From positions 35,593,501 through 35,657,500 of the forward strand of contig CM045733.1 in assembly GCA_024760905.1 (NCBI GenBank): a DNA stretch of 64,000 nt. Direction: 5' to 3'. The position numbers were made by a program, and so were the translations under genes. Shown one piece after another: positions 1 through 11,569 of this stretch. Under the pieces are notes generated by a model, which saw nothing but the letters and a program-made list of their open reading frames with translations, did not search any database and was not told the DNA's origin. Position 1 is the stretch's first letter, and each line of letters starts with the position of its first letter. This DNA comes from Plotosus lineatus (taxonomy: Eukaryota; Chordata; Actinopteri; Siluriformes; Plotosidae).

Positions 1-640
1 TGTAGGCGTTGGTGTTTGTGTATGTGGTGTTTGTGTGTTTGGCGAGGGGAAATCTACATCTCACAATCTCGATCAGAGCAGGAAATAAAGGGAAGATTAA
101 TGCTCTTCACTGGTCAGTTAAATTCTGAGCGTCATTCAGAGGACTGTTTTGAATAAAAATCCAAAGCAAAATAAACCATGATGCCAACAAAGATAGGGTA
201 GTAATAGAGTGGAAAAAGAAGGTTGCAAATCAATGAGGATGTGTTCCTATGTGGATTATTTATTTATTTTTTTTAAATAAACTTTGTATATGCAGATGTG
301 TGTTTAAAATATGCATCCATCAACTATAAAATGATGAACATGTGAAGTGATTAGTACGTACTGTACAGGAACAGAACAATCTGCTTGGTTTTCTAGCTGG
401 GCAATAATAGACAGTATCCCGAGAGGACAGTGATTGAACGAGAATGGCTGACAAACACTCATGTGTTTATTATGGTCACGCAGACAATCAAATCGAATGG
501 ACAATGTCATAATTGTCATGCTTTAAAAATGTAAAAAATAAACCATAAACATAGTTTCAGTTAGTTAATTTTAGTTTTTTTTTCTTGTAGACTCCATGTA
601 GTATTTACTAAACACTTTTATAAAGCACAGTTAACCATCG
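1..640. other. AT-rich stretch without recognised gene
   Basis: This stretch starts with a short TG-rich tract and continues as AT-rich sequence. A 71-codon minus-strand frame at 304-519 has no recognisable family. By position it should be ptprr intron or upstream flank. Confidence 0.4.
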
Positions 641-685
641 CTCTGTTACTTTACTTTACAGCTCACCTGAACAGTCTCTGTATAT

Positions 686-687
<2 letters not shown>

Positions 688-748
<61 letters not shown>
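688..748. repeat. (AT)n microsatellite
   Basis: About 60 bases of nearly pure AT. It abuts the 5' truncated end of the LINE fragment that follows. Confidence 0.95.
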
Positions 749-753
<5 letters not shown>

Positions 754-1435
754 CAGAGAGTCATACATGTGCATGAATGACAAGGACCAAAGAGGAACGG
801 TGAGATTACAGGGAGCAGAGATAAGGAAGGTGGAGGATTTTAAGTACCTAGGCTCAACAATCCAGAGCAATGGAGAGTGTGGAAAAGAGGTCAAGAAGCG
901 TGTGCAGGCAGGTTGGAATGGTTGGAGAAAAGTGTCCGGTGTGATGTGTGATAGGAGGGTATCGGCAAGAATGAAAGGAAAAGTGTATAAGACGGTGTTG
1001 AGGCCAACGATGCTGTATGGGTTAGAAACAGTGGCCCTGGGGAAAAGACAGGAGGCAAAGCTGGAGGTAGCAGAGATGAAAATGTTGAGGTTCTCTTTGG
1101 GAGTAACGAGGATGGATAGGATCAGGAATGAGCACATCAGAGGGACAGCACATGTAAGACGTTTTGGAGACAAAGTCAGAGAGGCTAGATTGAGATGGTT
1201 TGGACATGTACAGAGGAGGGATAGTGAGTATATTGGTAATAGGATGCTGAGGCTGGAACTACCAGGCAAAAGGCCTAGAGGAAGACCAAAGAGACGATTC
1301 ATGGATGTGGTGAAGGAGAACATGAAGGTCGTTGGTGTAAGAGAAGAAGATGCAAAGGATAGGGTGAGATGGAGGCAGATGATTCGCTGTGGCGACCCCT
1401 GAAGGGAAAAGCCGAAAGGAAAAGAAGAAGAAGTC
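749..1435 (+). mobile_element. RTE-like LINE, 5'-truncated copy 1 (RT C-terminus and 3' end)
   Basis: The copy encodes the C-terminal part of the LINE reverse transcriptase protein, open at 767-1402. Recognisable blocks are VEDFKYLGSTIQSNGECGKE, RRVSARMKGKVYKTV, RLRWFGHVQRRD and the terminal GRPKRRFMDVVKENMKV...RCGDP. It ends in the family's 3' sequence GAAGGGAAAAGCCGAAAGG followed by (GAA)n. The catalytic RT core is missing because the copy is truncated at the 5' end beside a TA repeat. It is about 90% like the same part of the copy at 5347-8438. The 3' end is the same sequence that ends the H-r SINEs. Confidence 0.9.
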
Positions 1436-1778
1436 CTCGGTTTATGACGCTGATCCGTTTTTAAGACGCGATGTAACCTGAATTTCAAGTGTAAGTTGGA
1501 ACATAACATAAAATATACTGAAAAGTAGTGTACGTACAGTGCTATAATAAAATGTAACAGTTAATGACATAAAAAGTATTAAAAAAAGAGAAAACAATTC
1601 CTTACCACAAGAATGAAATGCAGTGCGGGAGGGAGAGACGGGCTTATTGTGCTGGAGAAGCTGGGGCAGGTGAGCCTGGAGTAGTAGATGCAGCTGAGGT
1701 AGAGGGTACAGGATCTGTTGCAGGCCTCTCCACCTTCTTAAAATAAGGTGAGGTAGGTAGGTAAGGTAAAGTCTGTTT

Positions 1779-2069
1779 GGTTTTTACACCTGAGCCATAG
1801 TGGCTCATCAGGCCGGTGCTTATCCCCGGTTTCCGTAGCATGAAGCAACCAGGAGTTCAACTCCTCCTGGATGGGACACTAGTCCATCACAGGTTACCTT
1901 CCCAGTATATTTTTACTGGTACTCATTTATACTGCTGGGTGAACAGAGGCACACTTGTGGTTGAGACCTTGCCCAGGGGTCTTAGCACAGTGAGGGTCTC
2001 GGTGGGATTTGAACTCACAACCTCCCGATCATGAGCGCATCACCATAACCATTACGCCACTGGCCTCTG
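1779..2069 (-). mobile_element. E-SINE, tRNA-derived
   Basis: Read on the minus strand it begins with a tRNA-like head containing a box B-type GAGTTCAAATCCCA. It continues through CTAAGACCCCTGGGCAAGG and ends near the CACCGGCCTGATGAGCCACT block. The copy at 63000-63304 matches over almost its whole length, with a box B of GAGTTCGAATCCC. Confidence 0.8.
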
Positions 2070-2085
2070 TTCAGTGAGATACAAC

Positions 2086-2485
<400 letters not shown>

Positions 2486-2489
2486 TACC

Positions 2490-3180
2490 ATTCTGGATTG
2501 CTTTTCTACCTGTCTATGAGTGGTGTATTTGTCAGTACAAATCATTGCTTAGAAGTCAGGATGCTCATTTATATCAAAGTGATCCTTGCTATGAATGGCA
2601 CAGGATGTACAGTAGAGTTAAATTAAAAATTCATGATATTAAAGCGCTACTAACTGATGGCGTGTTGTTTTTTTGGTTGGCTGTTCAAAAAGGTTCACAT
2701 TAAAAGCTAAATGTAATGCGGTACAAATGTTCAATTATTTGGTTATTGGAGTGTGACAATGCTGTTATTCAACAAATAAATATTCTATATCTTTGAGATT
2801 GGTATGAGTTTAACAAATCATGCAGCTTTATGTAATGTCATGTTTACCACTGTTTCAAATTTCTTTATTGCAGTATTTAATTATACTGGTATTCTTTCAG
2901 ACCACATTTTTTAATCCCAGCATGCAATAATAAAAAGTAAATGTTTGATCTGGCAGTCATTTCTTTCAGGCCTGGGGGAGCATACTACTGTGCTGTCAGT
3001 AATGAGTAGCCATAAAACTGAAAAGAGCTTCATATAATTTTTAATTATCTGGAAACTTAACACATCCAAGATGATCTCTGATTCCTCCATATAAATTAGG
3101 TTTTATAAAATTCATTGCACAGCTTTAAAAGATGGACAACTGAGTTCTGAATTAATCAGTTGTTAATCATACTGAGGTAA
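2490..3180. other. AT-rich stretch, nothing recognised
   Basis: A 77-codon plus-strand frame begins at 2470 with no recognisable motif. The rest is AT-rich and shows no repeat family I can name. Confidence 0.35.
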
Positions 3181-3344
3181 CAAGATGGCATAGTGATTAG
3201 CAAAATTTCCTCACAGCAAGAAGGTCTGGCTTGACAAGGGCGCTTCTTCGTGGAATTTGCATGTTCTCCCTGTCTTTCCATGAGCTTTCTCTGTGTACTT
3301 CAGTTTCTTTCCACAGTCCAAAGAAATACACAATCGGCTGACTC

Positions 3345-3680
3345 CTTTTCTTTTAAATTTGGGTTTTTCCCTTTTTCAGGGGTCGCCACAGCGAATCATT
3401 GATTTGGCATAGGTTTTTACGTCGGATATCCTTCCTGACACAACTCTTTAGCAAGAGGCAGAAACACGTTGACGGTAATGCAGCTACTCTTGTTGAAAGT
3501 CAGCAATGTTTTTTTTACATACCTCTCACCGTCGACAGTGAGAGACACAACCGGCCTTTGATAGCCCAGTGAGCCTCACTGGAGAGGACAGTGACAACCT
3601 TGTGGAGAGTGGGACTCAGCGATCTGACCTAGGATCAGCAATCCAGCGCCCTATGTCACCAGGCCACCACTACCCCCATG
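3345..3680 (-). mobile_element. H-r SINE (RTE-tailed), inserted in a G-SINE
   Basis: On the minus strand it has a tRNA-like head, a central body (around GAAAGTCAGCAATG on the plus strand), a LINE 5'-region segment (ACGTCGGATATCCTTCCTG on the plus strand) and the LINE 3' tail (TTTTTCAGGGGTCGCCACAG on the plus strand). A 12-bp target duplication flanks it. This copy is more diverged than those at 19423 and 39343. Confidence 0.85.
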
Positions 3681-3710
3681 CACAATCGGCTGGCTGGCTG
3701 TTCTAAATTG

Positions 3711-3713
<3 letters not shown>

Positions 3714-3743
<30 letters not shown>
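3714..3743. repeat. (GT)n microsatellite
   Basis: About 15 GT units at the end of the split G-SINE. They probably grew from the GTGTG tract of that SINE family. Confidence 0.9.
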
Positions 3744-3745
<2 letters not shown>

Positions 3746-3779
3746 AGATGGCCCTCCCATGCTCTATAATTCAATGGTT

Positions 3780-5040
3780 ATTTAGCTTGCTCATGTCTCA
3801 TATTGCTGTATAGTGGGACTACGATGCAAAAGTAGCTTTTGTACGAAGAAAATAAGAACAATAATATCAAAAGTAATAAGCTATCTCTCTGATTGTGAAA
3901 CTTGAGCTTTCTCTGTCAGTCTGAAACCGAACAACATTGCTGCCTCAGGATTTACAGCTTGCCAGAACTCCTGACATAACATCTCCAAGTATTTTGGAAA
4001 ATCATATTATAACATGATAACAATAAAATATAAATGGCTCATTAAAAAAAGTTTTATTATTTCAACATATTTTATAATATTTGTAAATTCTAAATTTTGA
4101 TATGTCTTTACTTTAATCTTCATGAATTGTTATTGGTGTGTGTAGTGTTTACAGTACATTCTGGGACACTAAGACTTGAAGTGAATAACAGGAAATGACC
4201 CAACTTTTCTCTCTGAATTTGTTTTGAGCCAACGTAATATACAAACGTTGCAATGCTGAACCAAATTATTTGTGGCATTAAATAGGCATATTAAACATTT
4301 GTAGACAGATGAAAGTCAGTAAGAAATTTTGAAGCTTTTAAAGAATCTACTGATTGCGTTACACACAAATTGAAGAGTGTAAATAAACTAAATGGATAGT
4401 TACTATAAAGTATGAGGACAGTTTACAGTTCGAGTTGTTAACTCCATTTGAAGCCGGATATATAATTTTGGGAAGAGTGGAAGAGTATCCTCTGGTATAT
4501 TTGGAAAGTAGCCAACTGAAATATCCCAAAAAAATCTCTCCCTTCAGGCTGCTTTCCAATGTCATGCCCTCACACACATGAATATGCATATACCGATTAC
4601 TCCTGGAAGATGAATCAATGGGAGTGAGTATTAGTGATGTTTATTTATGTACTGGATATATTAATGGAATTTACTGTTTGTTTAGATGCATACTTGTATA
4701 AAGTGTTTAGATAGATAAACAAAGGTAGACACAGGGCAGTAATGAATATAAGAACATAGTGTAAATACCTAGTATAATGTAAATATGATCCTCCTGTATG
4801 TTTGAAGATTAATAAGTGGGCAGACATCTCCCAGAAAGGAGGACAGCTTGAGATTTGTGATTGAGATTTTTGGTTAGACACTGAGTTAAACTTGATCCCA
4901 TAATGCAACTGGTGACTGTCAGTAAATGACTGATAGTGTAGGACCTCAGCTTCTCCAATCACGTGTGTATGTGTGAGATGTGTAAGGGGTGTTAGGCTTG
5001 TTAGATCATGTGTTGTAGTCCAATCCATGATATCAGCCTC
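3780..5040. other. Stretch without recognised gene or repeat family
   Basis: AT-rich sequence with two minus-strand frames (4359-4589 and 4645-5028) that carry no recognisable family motif. Their stop-free length is modest and their composition is like the surroundings. Confidence 0.35.
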
Positions 5041-5048
5041 AACTGATA

Positions 5049-5333
5049 CAGTTGGCCCTCGTTAGTCACAGGGGTTTAGTTCCGGCCCCTCCCGCGAATG
5101 AAGATAATCCACGAGTTCTGTACCAGGAAGTAAAACCCCATGTATCATATTACATGCGATCAACCGGAAGTAAAATACTATGTATCTATTACATGTGCTA
5201 AAATATGCTTCTTAAACACATTCTATAGTCAGTCTCACTCATTAATACAGTATTAATGTAGTAAAATGTAGTAATGATTAAGAAAAACTTAATTTTGTAC
5301 TGTGATATTTATTGATAATAAAATATAAACATT
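5049..5333 (+). mobile_element. Inverted-repeat transposon end, family M3, plus orientation
   Basis: It starts after a TA with CAGTTGGCCCTCGTTAGTC and matches the inverted copy at 2205-2485 across about 280 bases. The inner end runs into the AT-rich target site of the LINE at 5347. No transposase is present. Confidence 0.7.
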
Positions 5334-5423
5334 ATATATACAGACGAATGCAGCCATGAGGTGGGGTGGGGGGGGGCACTAACCAGTGTCTCTCCCCCTT
5401 ATGCCGGTCCCAAGCCCGGATAA

Positions 5424-6917
5424 ATGCAGAGGGTTGCGACAGGAAGGGCATCCGGCGTAAAACTTCTGCCAAAAAAAAAAATACAAATGATCAATACAGA
5501 ATTCATACCGGATCGGTTGAGGCCCGGGTTAACAACGACCGCCATCAGTGCTGTCAACCAACAGGGTCCTGATGGAAATTGGACTACTGTTGGTCGAAGA
5601 CGTCGAAGAAGGAGAGGCGGGAGGCGTGTCCGTAAGCAGAGAGAGAAGAGGAAATGCGTGAGCCTCGGACTGAGAGTAGGGACTTTGAATGTTGGAACTA
5701 TGCAAGGAAAAGATAGGGAGCTGGCTGACATGATGCAGAGGAGGAAGGTGGACATACTGTGTGTTCAGGAGACAAGGTGGAAAGGTAGAAAGGCTAAAAG
5801 CTTAGGAGCAGGGTTTAAACTGTTTTATAATGGTGTGGATGGGAAGAGAAATGGAGTAGGAGTCATCTTGAAGGAGGGGTTTGTCAGGAATGTTCTAGAA
5901 GTGAAAAGAGTGTCAGACAGAGTGATGAGTCTCAAGTTAGAAATTGAAGGCGTGATGGTCAATGTTGTTAGTGCTTATGCCCCACAGGCAGGATGTAAGC
6001 TAGAAGAGAAGGAGAGATTCTGGAGTGAGTTAGATGAAGTGATGCAGAGTACCCCAGAGGTGAAAGAGTGGTCATTGGAGCAGACTTCAATGGACATGTT
6101 GGTGCAGGCAACAGAGGGGACGAGGAAGTGATGGGCAGGTTTGGTATCCAGGACAGGAACACAGAAGGACAGATGTTGATCGATTTTGCAAAAAGGATGG
6201 AAATGGCTGTGGTGAATACTTTCTTCAAGAAGAAACAGAAGCATAGGGTGACTTATGAAAGCGGAGGTAAGAGCACACAGGTAGGCTACATCTTGTGTAG
6301 GCGATGTAATTTGAAGGAAGTCAGTGACTGCAAAGTAGTAGTGGGTGAGAGTGTTGCCAAACAGCATAGGATGGTGGTGTGCAGGATGACACTGATGGTG
6401 AGAAAGGTGAAAAAGGCAAAGGCAGAGCAGAAGACAAAGTGGTGGAAGCTGAAAAAGGAAGAGTGTCGTGTTGTCTTCAAGGAGGAGTTGAAACAGGCTT
6501 TGGGTAGCCAGGAAGTGCTTCCAGAGGACTGGACAACCACAGCCAATGTGATCAGGGAGACCGGTAGGAGAGTACTTGGTGTGTCCTCTGGAAGGAAAGT
6601 AGATAAGGAGACTTGGTGGTGGAATGAGGAAGTGCAGGAGTGTGTACAAAGGAAGAGGTTAGCTAAGAAGAAGTGGTACATTGAGAAAACAGAGGGCGTA
6701 TGATGACTTGTATGATAGGTTGAACAGTAAGGAGGGAGAAAATGATCTATACAGGTTAGCACAGCAGAGAAATAGAGATGGGAAAGACGTGCAGCAAGTT
6801 AGAGTGATAAAGGACAGAGAGGGAAATGTATTGACTGATGACAGAAGTGTGCTGGGAAGATGGAAAGAGTACTTTGAAGAGCTGATGAATGAGGAAAATG
6901 AGAGAGAAAAAGAGTAG
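5424..6917 (+). pseudogene. LINE copy 2 endonuclease region, frameshifted
   Basis: This is the N-terminal half of the LINE polyprotein, an AP-like endonuclease that nicks target DNA. Visible motifs are the start GTLNVGTMQGKDRELADMM, the catalytic-type VQETRW, an SAYAPQ block and, after a shift, GADFNGHVGAGNRGDEEV. One cytosine is missing in the C-run near 6051-6055 compared with the copy at 9222 (four Cs against five), and this breaks the frame. Further shifts occur near 6690 and 6910. A usual VDFIL-type motif near the end reads VGYIL, so a conserved Asp is also lost. Confidence 0.85.
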
Positions 6918-6922
6918 AAGGG

Positions 6923-8407
6923 GTGACCGTTGAGGAGCAGGAAGTAGCAAAGATTAGTAAGGGAGAAGTGAGGAGGGCATTGAAGAGGATGAAGAGTGGA
7001 AAGGCAGTTGGCCCTGATGACATACCAGTTGAGGTATGGAAGTGTCTAGGGGAGGTAGCAGTAGATTTTCTGACAAGAATATTCAACAAGGTCTTAGAAA
7101 GTGAGCAGATGCCAGAGGAATGGAGGAGAAGTGTGCTTGTGCCCATTTTTAAGAACAGGGGCGATGTACAGAGTTGTGGCAACTACAGAGGGATAAAGTT
7201 GATGAGCCATACAATGAAGCTATGGGAAAGAATAGTGGAAGCTAGACTAAGGGCAGAGGTCAGCATTTGTGAACAACAGTTTGGTTTCATGCCAAGAAAG
7301 GGCACCACAGATGCAGTGTTTGCTTTGAGGATGTTAATAGAGAAGTACAGAGAAGGTCAGAAGGAGCTGCATTGTGCCTTTGTGGATCTGGAGAAAGCAT
7401 ATGACAGGGTGCCGAGAGAAGAACTGTGGTATTGTATGAGGAAGTCTGGAGTGACAGAGAAGTATGTTAGAGTGGTGCAGGACATGTATGATAGATGTAA
7501 GACAGTGGTGAGGTGTGCTGTCGGTGTGACAGAAGAGTTCAAGGTGGAGGTGGGACTGCATCAAGGGTCAGCTCTCAGCCCCTTCTTGTTTGCTATGGTG
7601 ATGGACAGGCTAACAGATGAGGTTAGACAAGAATCTCCATGGACTATGATGTTTGCAGATGACATTGTGATCTGTAGTGAGAGCAGAGAACAAGTGGAGG
7701 AAAATCTAGAGAGGTGGAGGTATGCCCTGGAAAGGAGGGGATTGAAGGTTAGTCTTAGTAAGACTGAATACATGTGTGTGAACGACAAGGACCCAAGAGG
7801 AACTTTGAGGTTACAGGGGGCAGAGATAAAGAAGGTGGAGGATTTTAAGTACTTAGGCTCAACAATCCAGAGCAATGGAGAGTGTGGAAAAGAGGTGAAG
7901 AAGCGCGTGCAGGCAGGTTGGAATGGATGGAGAAAAGTGTCCGGTGTGATGTGTGATAGGAGAGTATCGGCAAGAATGAAGGGAAAAGTGTACAAGACGG
8001 TGATGAGGCCAGCAATGTTGTATGGTTTAGAGACAGTGGCCCTGCGGAAAAGACAGGAGTCAGAGTTGGAGGTAGCAGAGATGAAAATGTTGAGGTTCTC
8101 TTTGGGAGTAACGAGGATGGATAGGATCAGAAATGAGTACATCAGCGGGACAGCACATGTTAGATGTTTTGGAGACAAAGTCAGAGAGGCTAGATTGAGA
8201 TGGTTTGGACATGTACAGAGGAGGGATAGTGAGTATATTGGTCGTAGGATGCTGAGGTTGGAACTACCAGGCAAAAGGCCCAGAGGAAGACCAAAGAGAA
8301 GATTTATGGATGTGGTGAAGGCGGACATGAAGGTCGTTGGAGTAAGAGTAGAAGATGCAGAGAATAGGGAGAGATGGAGGCAGATCATTTGCTGTGGCGA
8401 CTCCTGA
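6923..8407 (+). pseudogene. LINE copy 2 reverse transcriptase ORF, 494 codons open
   Basis: The longest open frame in the window. It encodes the LINE reverse transcriptase, which copies its RNA at a nicked target. Motifs in order are a GKAVGPDDIPVEVWK block, NYRGIKLM, FGFMPRKGTTDAVFALR, FVDLEKAYDRVPREELW, GLHQGSALSPFLFAMVMD and the catalytic MMFADDIVICSE. A C-terminal region follows with RRVSARMKGKVYKTV and RLRWFGHVQRRD. The catalytic FADD is intact. It is called a pseudogene because the upstream endonuclease half is out of frame. The Met at 6923 is simply the first in this frame, not a natural start. Confidence 0.9.
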
Positions 8408-8444
8408 AGGGAACAGCCGAAAGGAAAAGAAGAAGAAGATATAT

Positions 8445-9012
8445 ACAGACGCTCCCTGACTTACGTTCATCTGTTTTACGTTTTTTCGATTTTAGGTCCC
8501 CCCCCCCCCCCAAAAAAAAAGGCAAATTTAGACGTACCTACGTAGTGCGCTGACGTAATGGTAATGACACAATGATGCTGCGTCCATTGTTTACAAAAGA
8601 CAGACTGAGTGCCCCTCCTTCCCAGTATATATATATAGTGTGTGTACTGAGATATGCATATATCTCAGTTATATAGCGTGTTACCCTTGTGTTAAGACGT
8701 CGTCTCTGTGATCTGTGTTTACACTGTTTTGTGGACTTTTGTAACCCTAAGCAGATATGGTTGGTCAGACGCGTAAGCCTACTAGCATGGGCGCAGGTTT
8801 CATACACAGAGATGAATTAACTATCCGCTCGGATCGGCACGATCTACCATGCATACTCAGTTTCAGCAAAGAGAGTTGTAAAATGAATGAAAAACCGAAT
8901 CCAAGAAAGAGCTCTCCGCTCTGCTGGCTCCACATCAGTGCAGACTGTGTTCTAAACGAGTTCAACGGCACCCTTGCGCACTTGAAAGACCGGAAGTCCA
9001 TATAACCCACAG
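8445..9012. other. Probable inverted-repeat transposon remnant and unassigned sequence
   Basis: The left edge (ACAGACGCTCCCTGACTTACG) has the style of the CAGTNG..CTTACG transposon ends found elsewhere in the window. A run of C then A follows at 8499-8519. No matching right terminus was identified. An 82-codon plus-strand frame at 8757-9005 has no recognised family. Confidence 0.35.
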
Positions 9013-9221
9013 CAAGTACACTACTTTCGCAAGTACACTACTTTCGGTATTGAGCGCTTCACATATTGGAAGCTTGATTGGCTGTTTTAAGCTTCATGTA
9101 AAGTGATTCGGTATAAATAAGTGACCTATTTGAAATTAATGTTGATATTATTTGATATATTTGATATTATTTTACGATGTCATGTTTATAATAATTCATT
9201 TAGGGTTAGGGAGTTTCGGGT

Positions 9222-9713
9222 TTCATCTTGAAGGAGGAGTTTGTCAGGAATGTTCTAGAAGTGAAAAGAGTGTCAGACAGAGTGATGAGTCTCAAGTTAG
9301 AAATTGAAGGTGTGATGTTTAATTCTGTTAGTGCTTACATCCCACAAGCAGGATGCGAGCTAGAAGAGGAGAGATTCTGGAGTGAGTTAGATGAAGTGAT
9401 GCAGAGTACCCCCAGAGGTGAAAGAGTGGTCATTGGTGCAGACTTCAATGGACATGTTGGTGCAGGCAACAGAGGGGACGAGGAAGTGATGTGCAGATTT
9501 GGTATCCAGGAGAGGAACACAGAAGGACAGATGTTGATAAATTTTGCAAAAAGGATGGAAATGGCTGTGGTGAATACTTTATTCCAGAAGAGACAGGAGC
9601 ATAGGGTGACTTATAAAAGCGGAGGTAGGAGCACACAGGTCGACTTCATCTTGTTTAGGCGATGTCATTTGAAAGAAGTCAGTGACTGCAAAGTGGTAGT
9701 GGGTGAGAGTGTC
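9222..9713 (+). mobile_element. RTE-like LINE, copy 3 (endonuclease fragment)
   Basis: It encodes FVRNVLEVKRVSDRVMSLKL through GADFNGHVGAGNRGDEEV and VDFILFRRC in one open frame. It matches 5870-6350 of copy 2 but keeps the base that copy 2 lost and keeps the VDFIL aspartate. It stops at an inverted-repeat transposon. The RT fragment at 10465 may be a later part of the same original insertion after a deletion. Confidence 0.88.
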
Positions 9714-9719
9714 GATACC

Positions 9720-10213
9720 AAACGATACCAAAAGGATAAACTTTATTACAGTACTCTTCATGTCCTTTTACATTGAAGTTGGAGTAACGCCTCCAGGATG
9801 GCCCTGCCCAGATCTGCGCTTTAGTCCATCTTGTTTCGCAGGGACTGAACATTTTCAAGCAGTATGACCGGAAGTGCTAACCAAGCGCCGGAGACTCTGA
9901 GAACTCTGTGTGGGATTCTTGTTAGCCGGGGTACAGCTAGCATTGAGCTACCATAGCATATGGCTTAGTTATACACGCCCGAAGACACACCGATCTCATA
10001 GCTGTAGTAGGGTCGACCGGTCATAGACAAGCATAGTGCAAAACATGAACAAACAAAACAACAAATAAAACAAATTATAATGAACAAAGAAACAATTTGA
10101 CTCTGAGAACTCCGCGACGTCGCCCTCTAGGCAGCGCCGTCATGGAGACGTCACTCCAAGACGTCACTCCAAGTTCAATCTAAAAGGACAAGTTTATCCT
10201 TTTGGTATCGTTT
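9720..10213. mobile_element. Short inverted-repeat transposon, 494 bp
   Basis: Terminal repeats are the perfect 22-mer AAACGATACCAAAAGGATAAAC (9720-9741) and its inverse at 10192-10213, with weaker inverted similarity for about 45 more bases. It encodes no transposase. It abuts the end of LINE copy 3. The target duplication is unclear. Confidence 0.8.
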
Positions 10214-10464
10214 GTTAAACATAAAATCTCACGCACAAACATTAACTTTGATACTGTACTGGACTATTAATTGAAAAAGACTTTAATACTCATGCTTTAC
10301 AACAGTATATGCTGTCTAATGTTTATGAATTTTGAATTTTTTATGAATTTTTTAAAATTTATTTTATTTTTTATTAAAATACCGTGATGTCCCAAGACCG
10401 CAATGCTCAAATCGCGAAGTGGCAAGGGATGACTGTATGAAGTTCAGACAATCAATATCTAACA

Positions 10465-11567
10465 TAGTATGTTAATAGTGAAGTACAGAGAAGGTCAGCG
10501 GAAGCTGCATTTTTCCTTTGTGGATCTAGAGAAAGCATATGACAGGGTGCCTAAAGAGGAACTGTTGTATTCTATGAGGAAGTCTGGAGTAGCAGAGAAG
10601 TATGTTAGAGTGGTGCAGAACATGTATGAGAGATGTAAGACAGTGGTGAGGCGTGCTGTCGGTGTGACAGAAGAGTTCAAGGTGGATGTGGGACTACATC
10701 AAGGGTCAGCTCTGATCCCCTTCTTGTTTGTTATGGTGATGGACAGGCTGACAGACTTGTTAAACAAGAATCTCCATGGACTGTGATATTTGCAGATGAC
10801 ATTGTGATCCGTAGTGAGAGCAGAGAACAAGTTGAGGAAAATCTAGAGAGGTGGAGGTATGCCTTGGAAATAAGAGGAATGAAGGTTAGCCTCAGTCAGA
10901 CAGAATACATGTGTGTGAACGAGAAAGACCCAAGCGGAATGGTGAGGTTACAGGGAGCAGAGATAAAGAAGGTGGAAGATTTTAAGTACTTAGATTCAAC
11001 AGTACAGAGCAATGAAGAGTGTGGAAAAGAGGTGAAGAAACCTGTGCAGCCAGGCTGGAATGGTTGGAGAAAAGTGTCCGGTGTGATGTGTGATAGGAGG
11101 GTATCGGCAAGAATGAAAGAAAAAGTGTAAAAAACGATGATGAGGCCAGCGATGTTGTATAGTTTAGAAACAGTGGCACTGAGGAAAAGACAGGAGGCAG
11201 AGGTATCAGAGATGAAAATGTTGAGGTTCTTTTGGGAGTAATGAGGATGGATAGGATCAGCAATGAGTACATCAGAGGGACAGCACATGTAAGAGGTTTT
11301 GGAGAGAAAGTCAGAGAGGCTAGATTGAGATGGTTTGGCCATGTACAGAAGAGGGATAGTGAGTATATTGGTAGTAGGATGCTGAGATTGGAACTACCAG
11401 GCAAAAGGCCTAGAGGAAAACCAAAGAGAGATTTATGGATGTGGTGAAGGAGGACATGATGGTAGTTGGTGTAAGAGAAGAAGATGCGGAGGATAGGGTG
11501 AGATGGAGGCAGATGATTTGCTGTTGCAACCCTTGAAGGGAACAGCCGAAAGGAAAAGAAGAAGATT
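10465..11567 (+). mobile_element. RTE-like LINE, copy 4 (RT core to 3' end, degenerate)
   Basis: It spans the second half of the LINE: FVDLEKAYDRVPKEELLY, GLHQGSALIPFLFVMVMD, a frameshift near 10760, then IFADDIVIRSE, VEDFKYLDSTVQSNEECG and later RLRWFGHVQKRD. Frameshifts or stops occur near 10760, 11130, 11230 and 11430. The 3' end AACAGCCGAAAGGAAAAGAA is retained. It is on the same strand as copies 1-3. Confidence 0.9.
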
Positions 11568-11569
11568 TG

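Larger units (their letters stand above)
3181..3745 (+). mobile_element. G-SINE, split by an H-r SINE
   Basis: The left part (3181-3340) has a degenerate tRNA-like head (ATGGCATAGTGATTAGCA) and the family block GAATTTGCATGTTCTCCCTG. The right part resumes at 3681 with CACAATCGGCTG and TTCTAAATTGCTGTGTG. The H-r SINE in between is flanked by the duplicated 12-mer CACAATCGGCTG (3329-3340 and 3681-3692). The G-SINE is therefore the older insertion. Confidence 0.75.
5347..8438 (+). mobile_element. RTE-like LINE, near-complete copy 2
   Basis: A 3.09-kb non-LTR retrotransposon. In order it has a 5' leader, an AP-type endonuclease (from about 5670), a linker, a reverse transcriptase (about 6960-7800, with FADD) and a C-terminal segment ending CGDS. 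The 3' end is AACAGCCGAAAGGAAAAG followed by (GAA)n. A 13-bp target duplication ATATATACAGACG lies at 5334-5346 and 8439-8451, so this is one whole insertion. The right-hand target (ACAGACGCTCCCTGACTTACG) looks like the terminus of an inverted-repeat transposon. The coding region has at least three frameshifts and is dead. Clade assignment rests on its short length, domain order and simple 3' repeats. Confidence 0.9.

Noticed and set aside
646..1509. 287-codon minus-strand frame
   Set aside because: It is the antisense shadow of the LINE copy 1 protein and a TA repeat; the sense strand carries the recognisable RT motifs.
5968..6762. Three overlapping minus-strand frames of 86-224 codons
   Set aside because: Antisense of the LINE endonuclease region. 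They share no family motif and overlap one another.
7561..8388. 275-codon minus-strand frame
   Set aside because: Antisense shadow of the LINE reverse transcriptase ORF.
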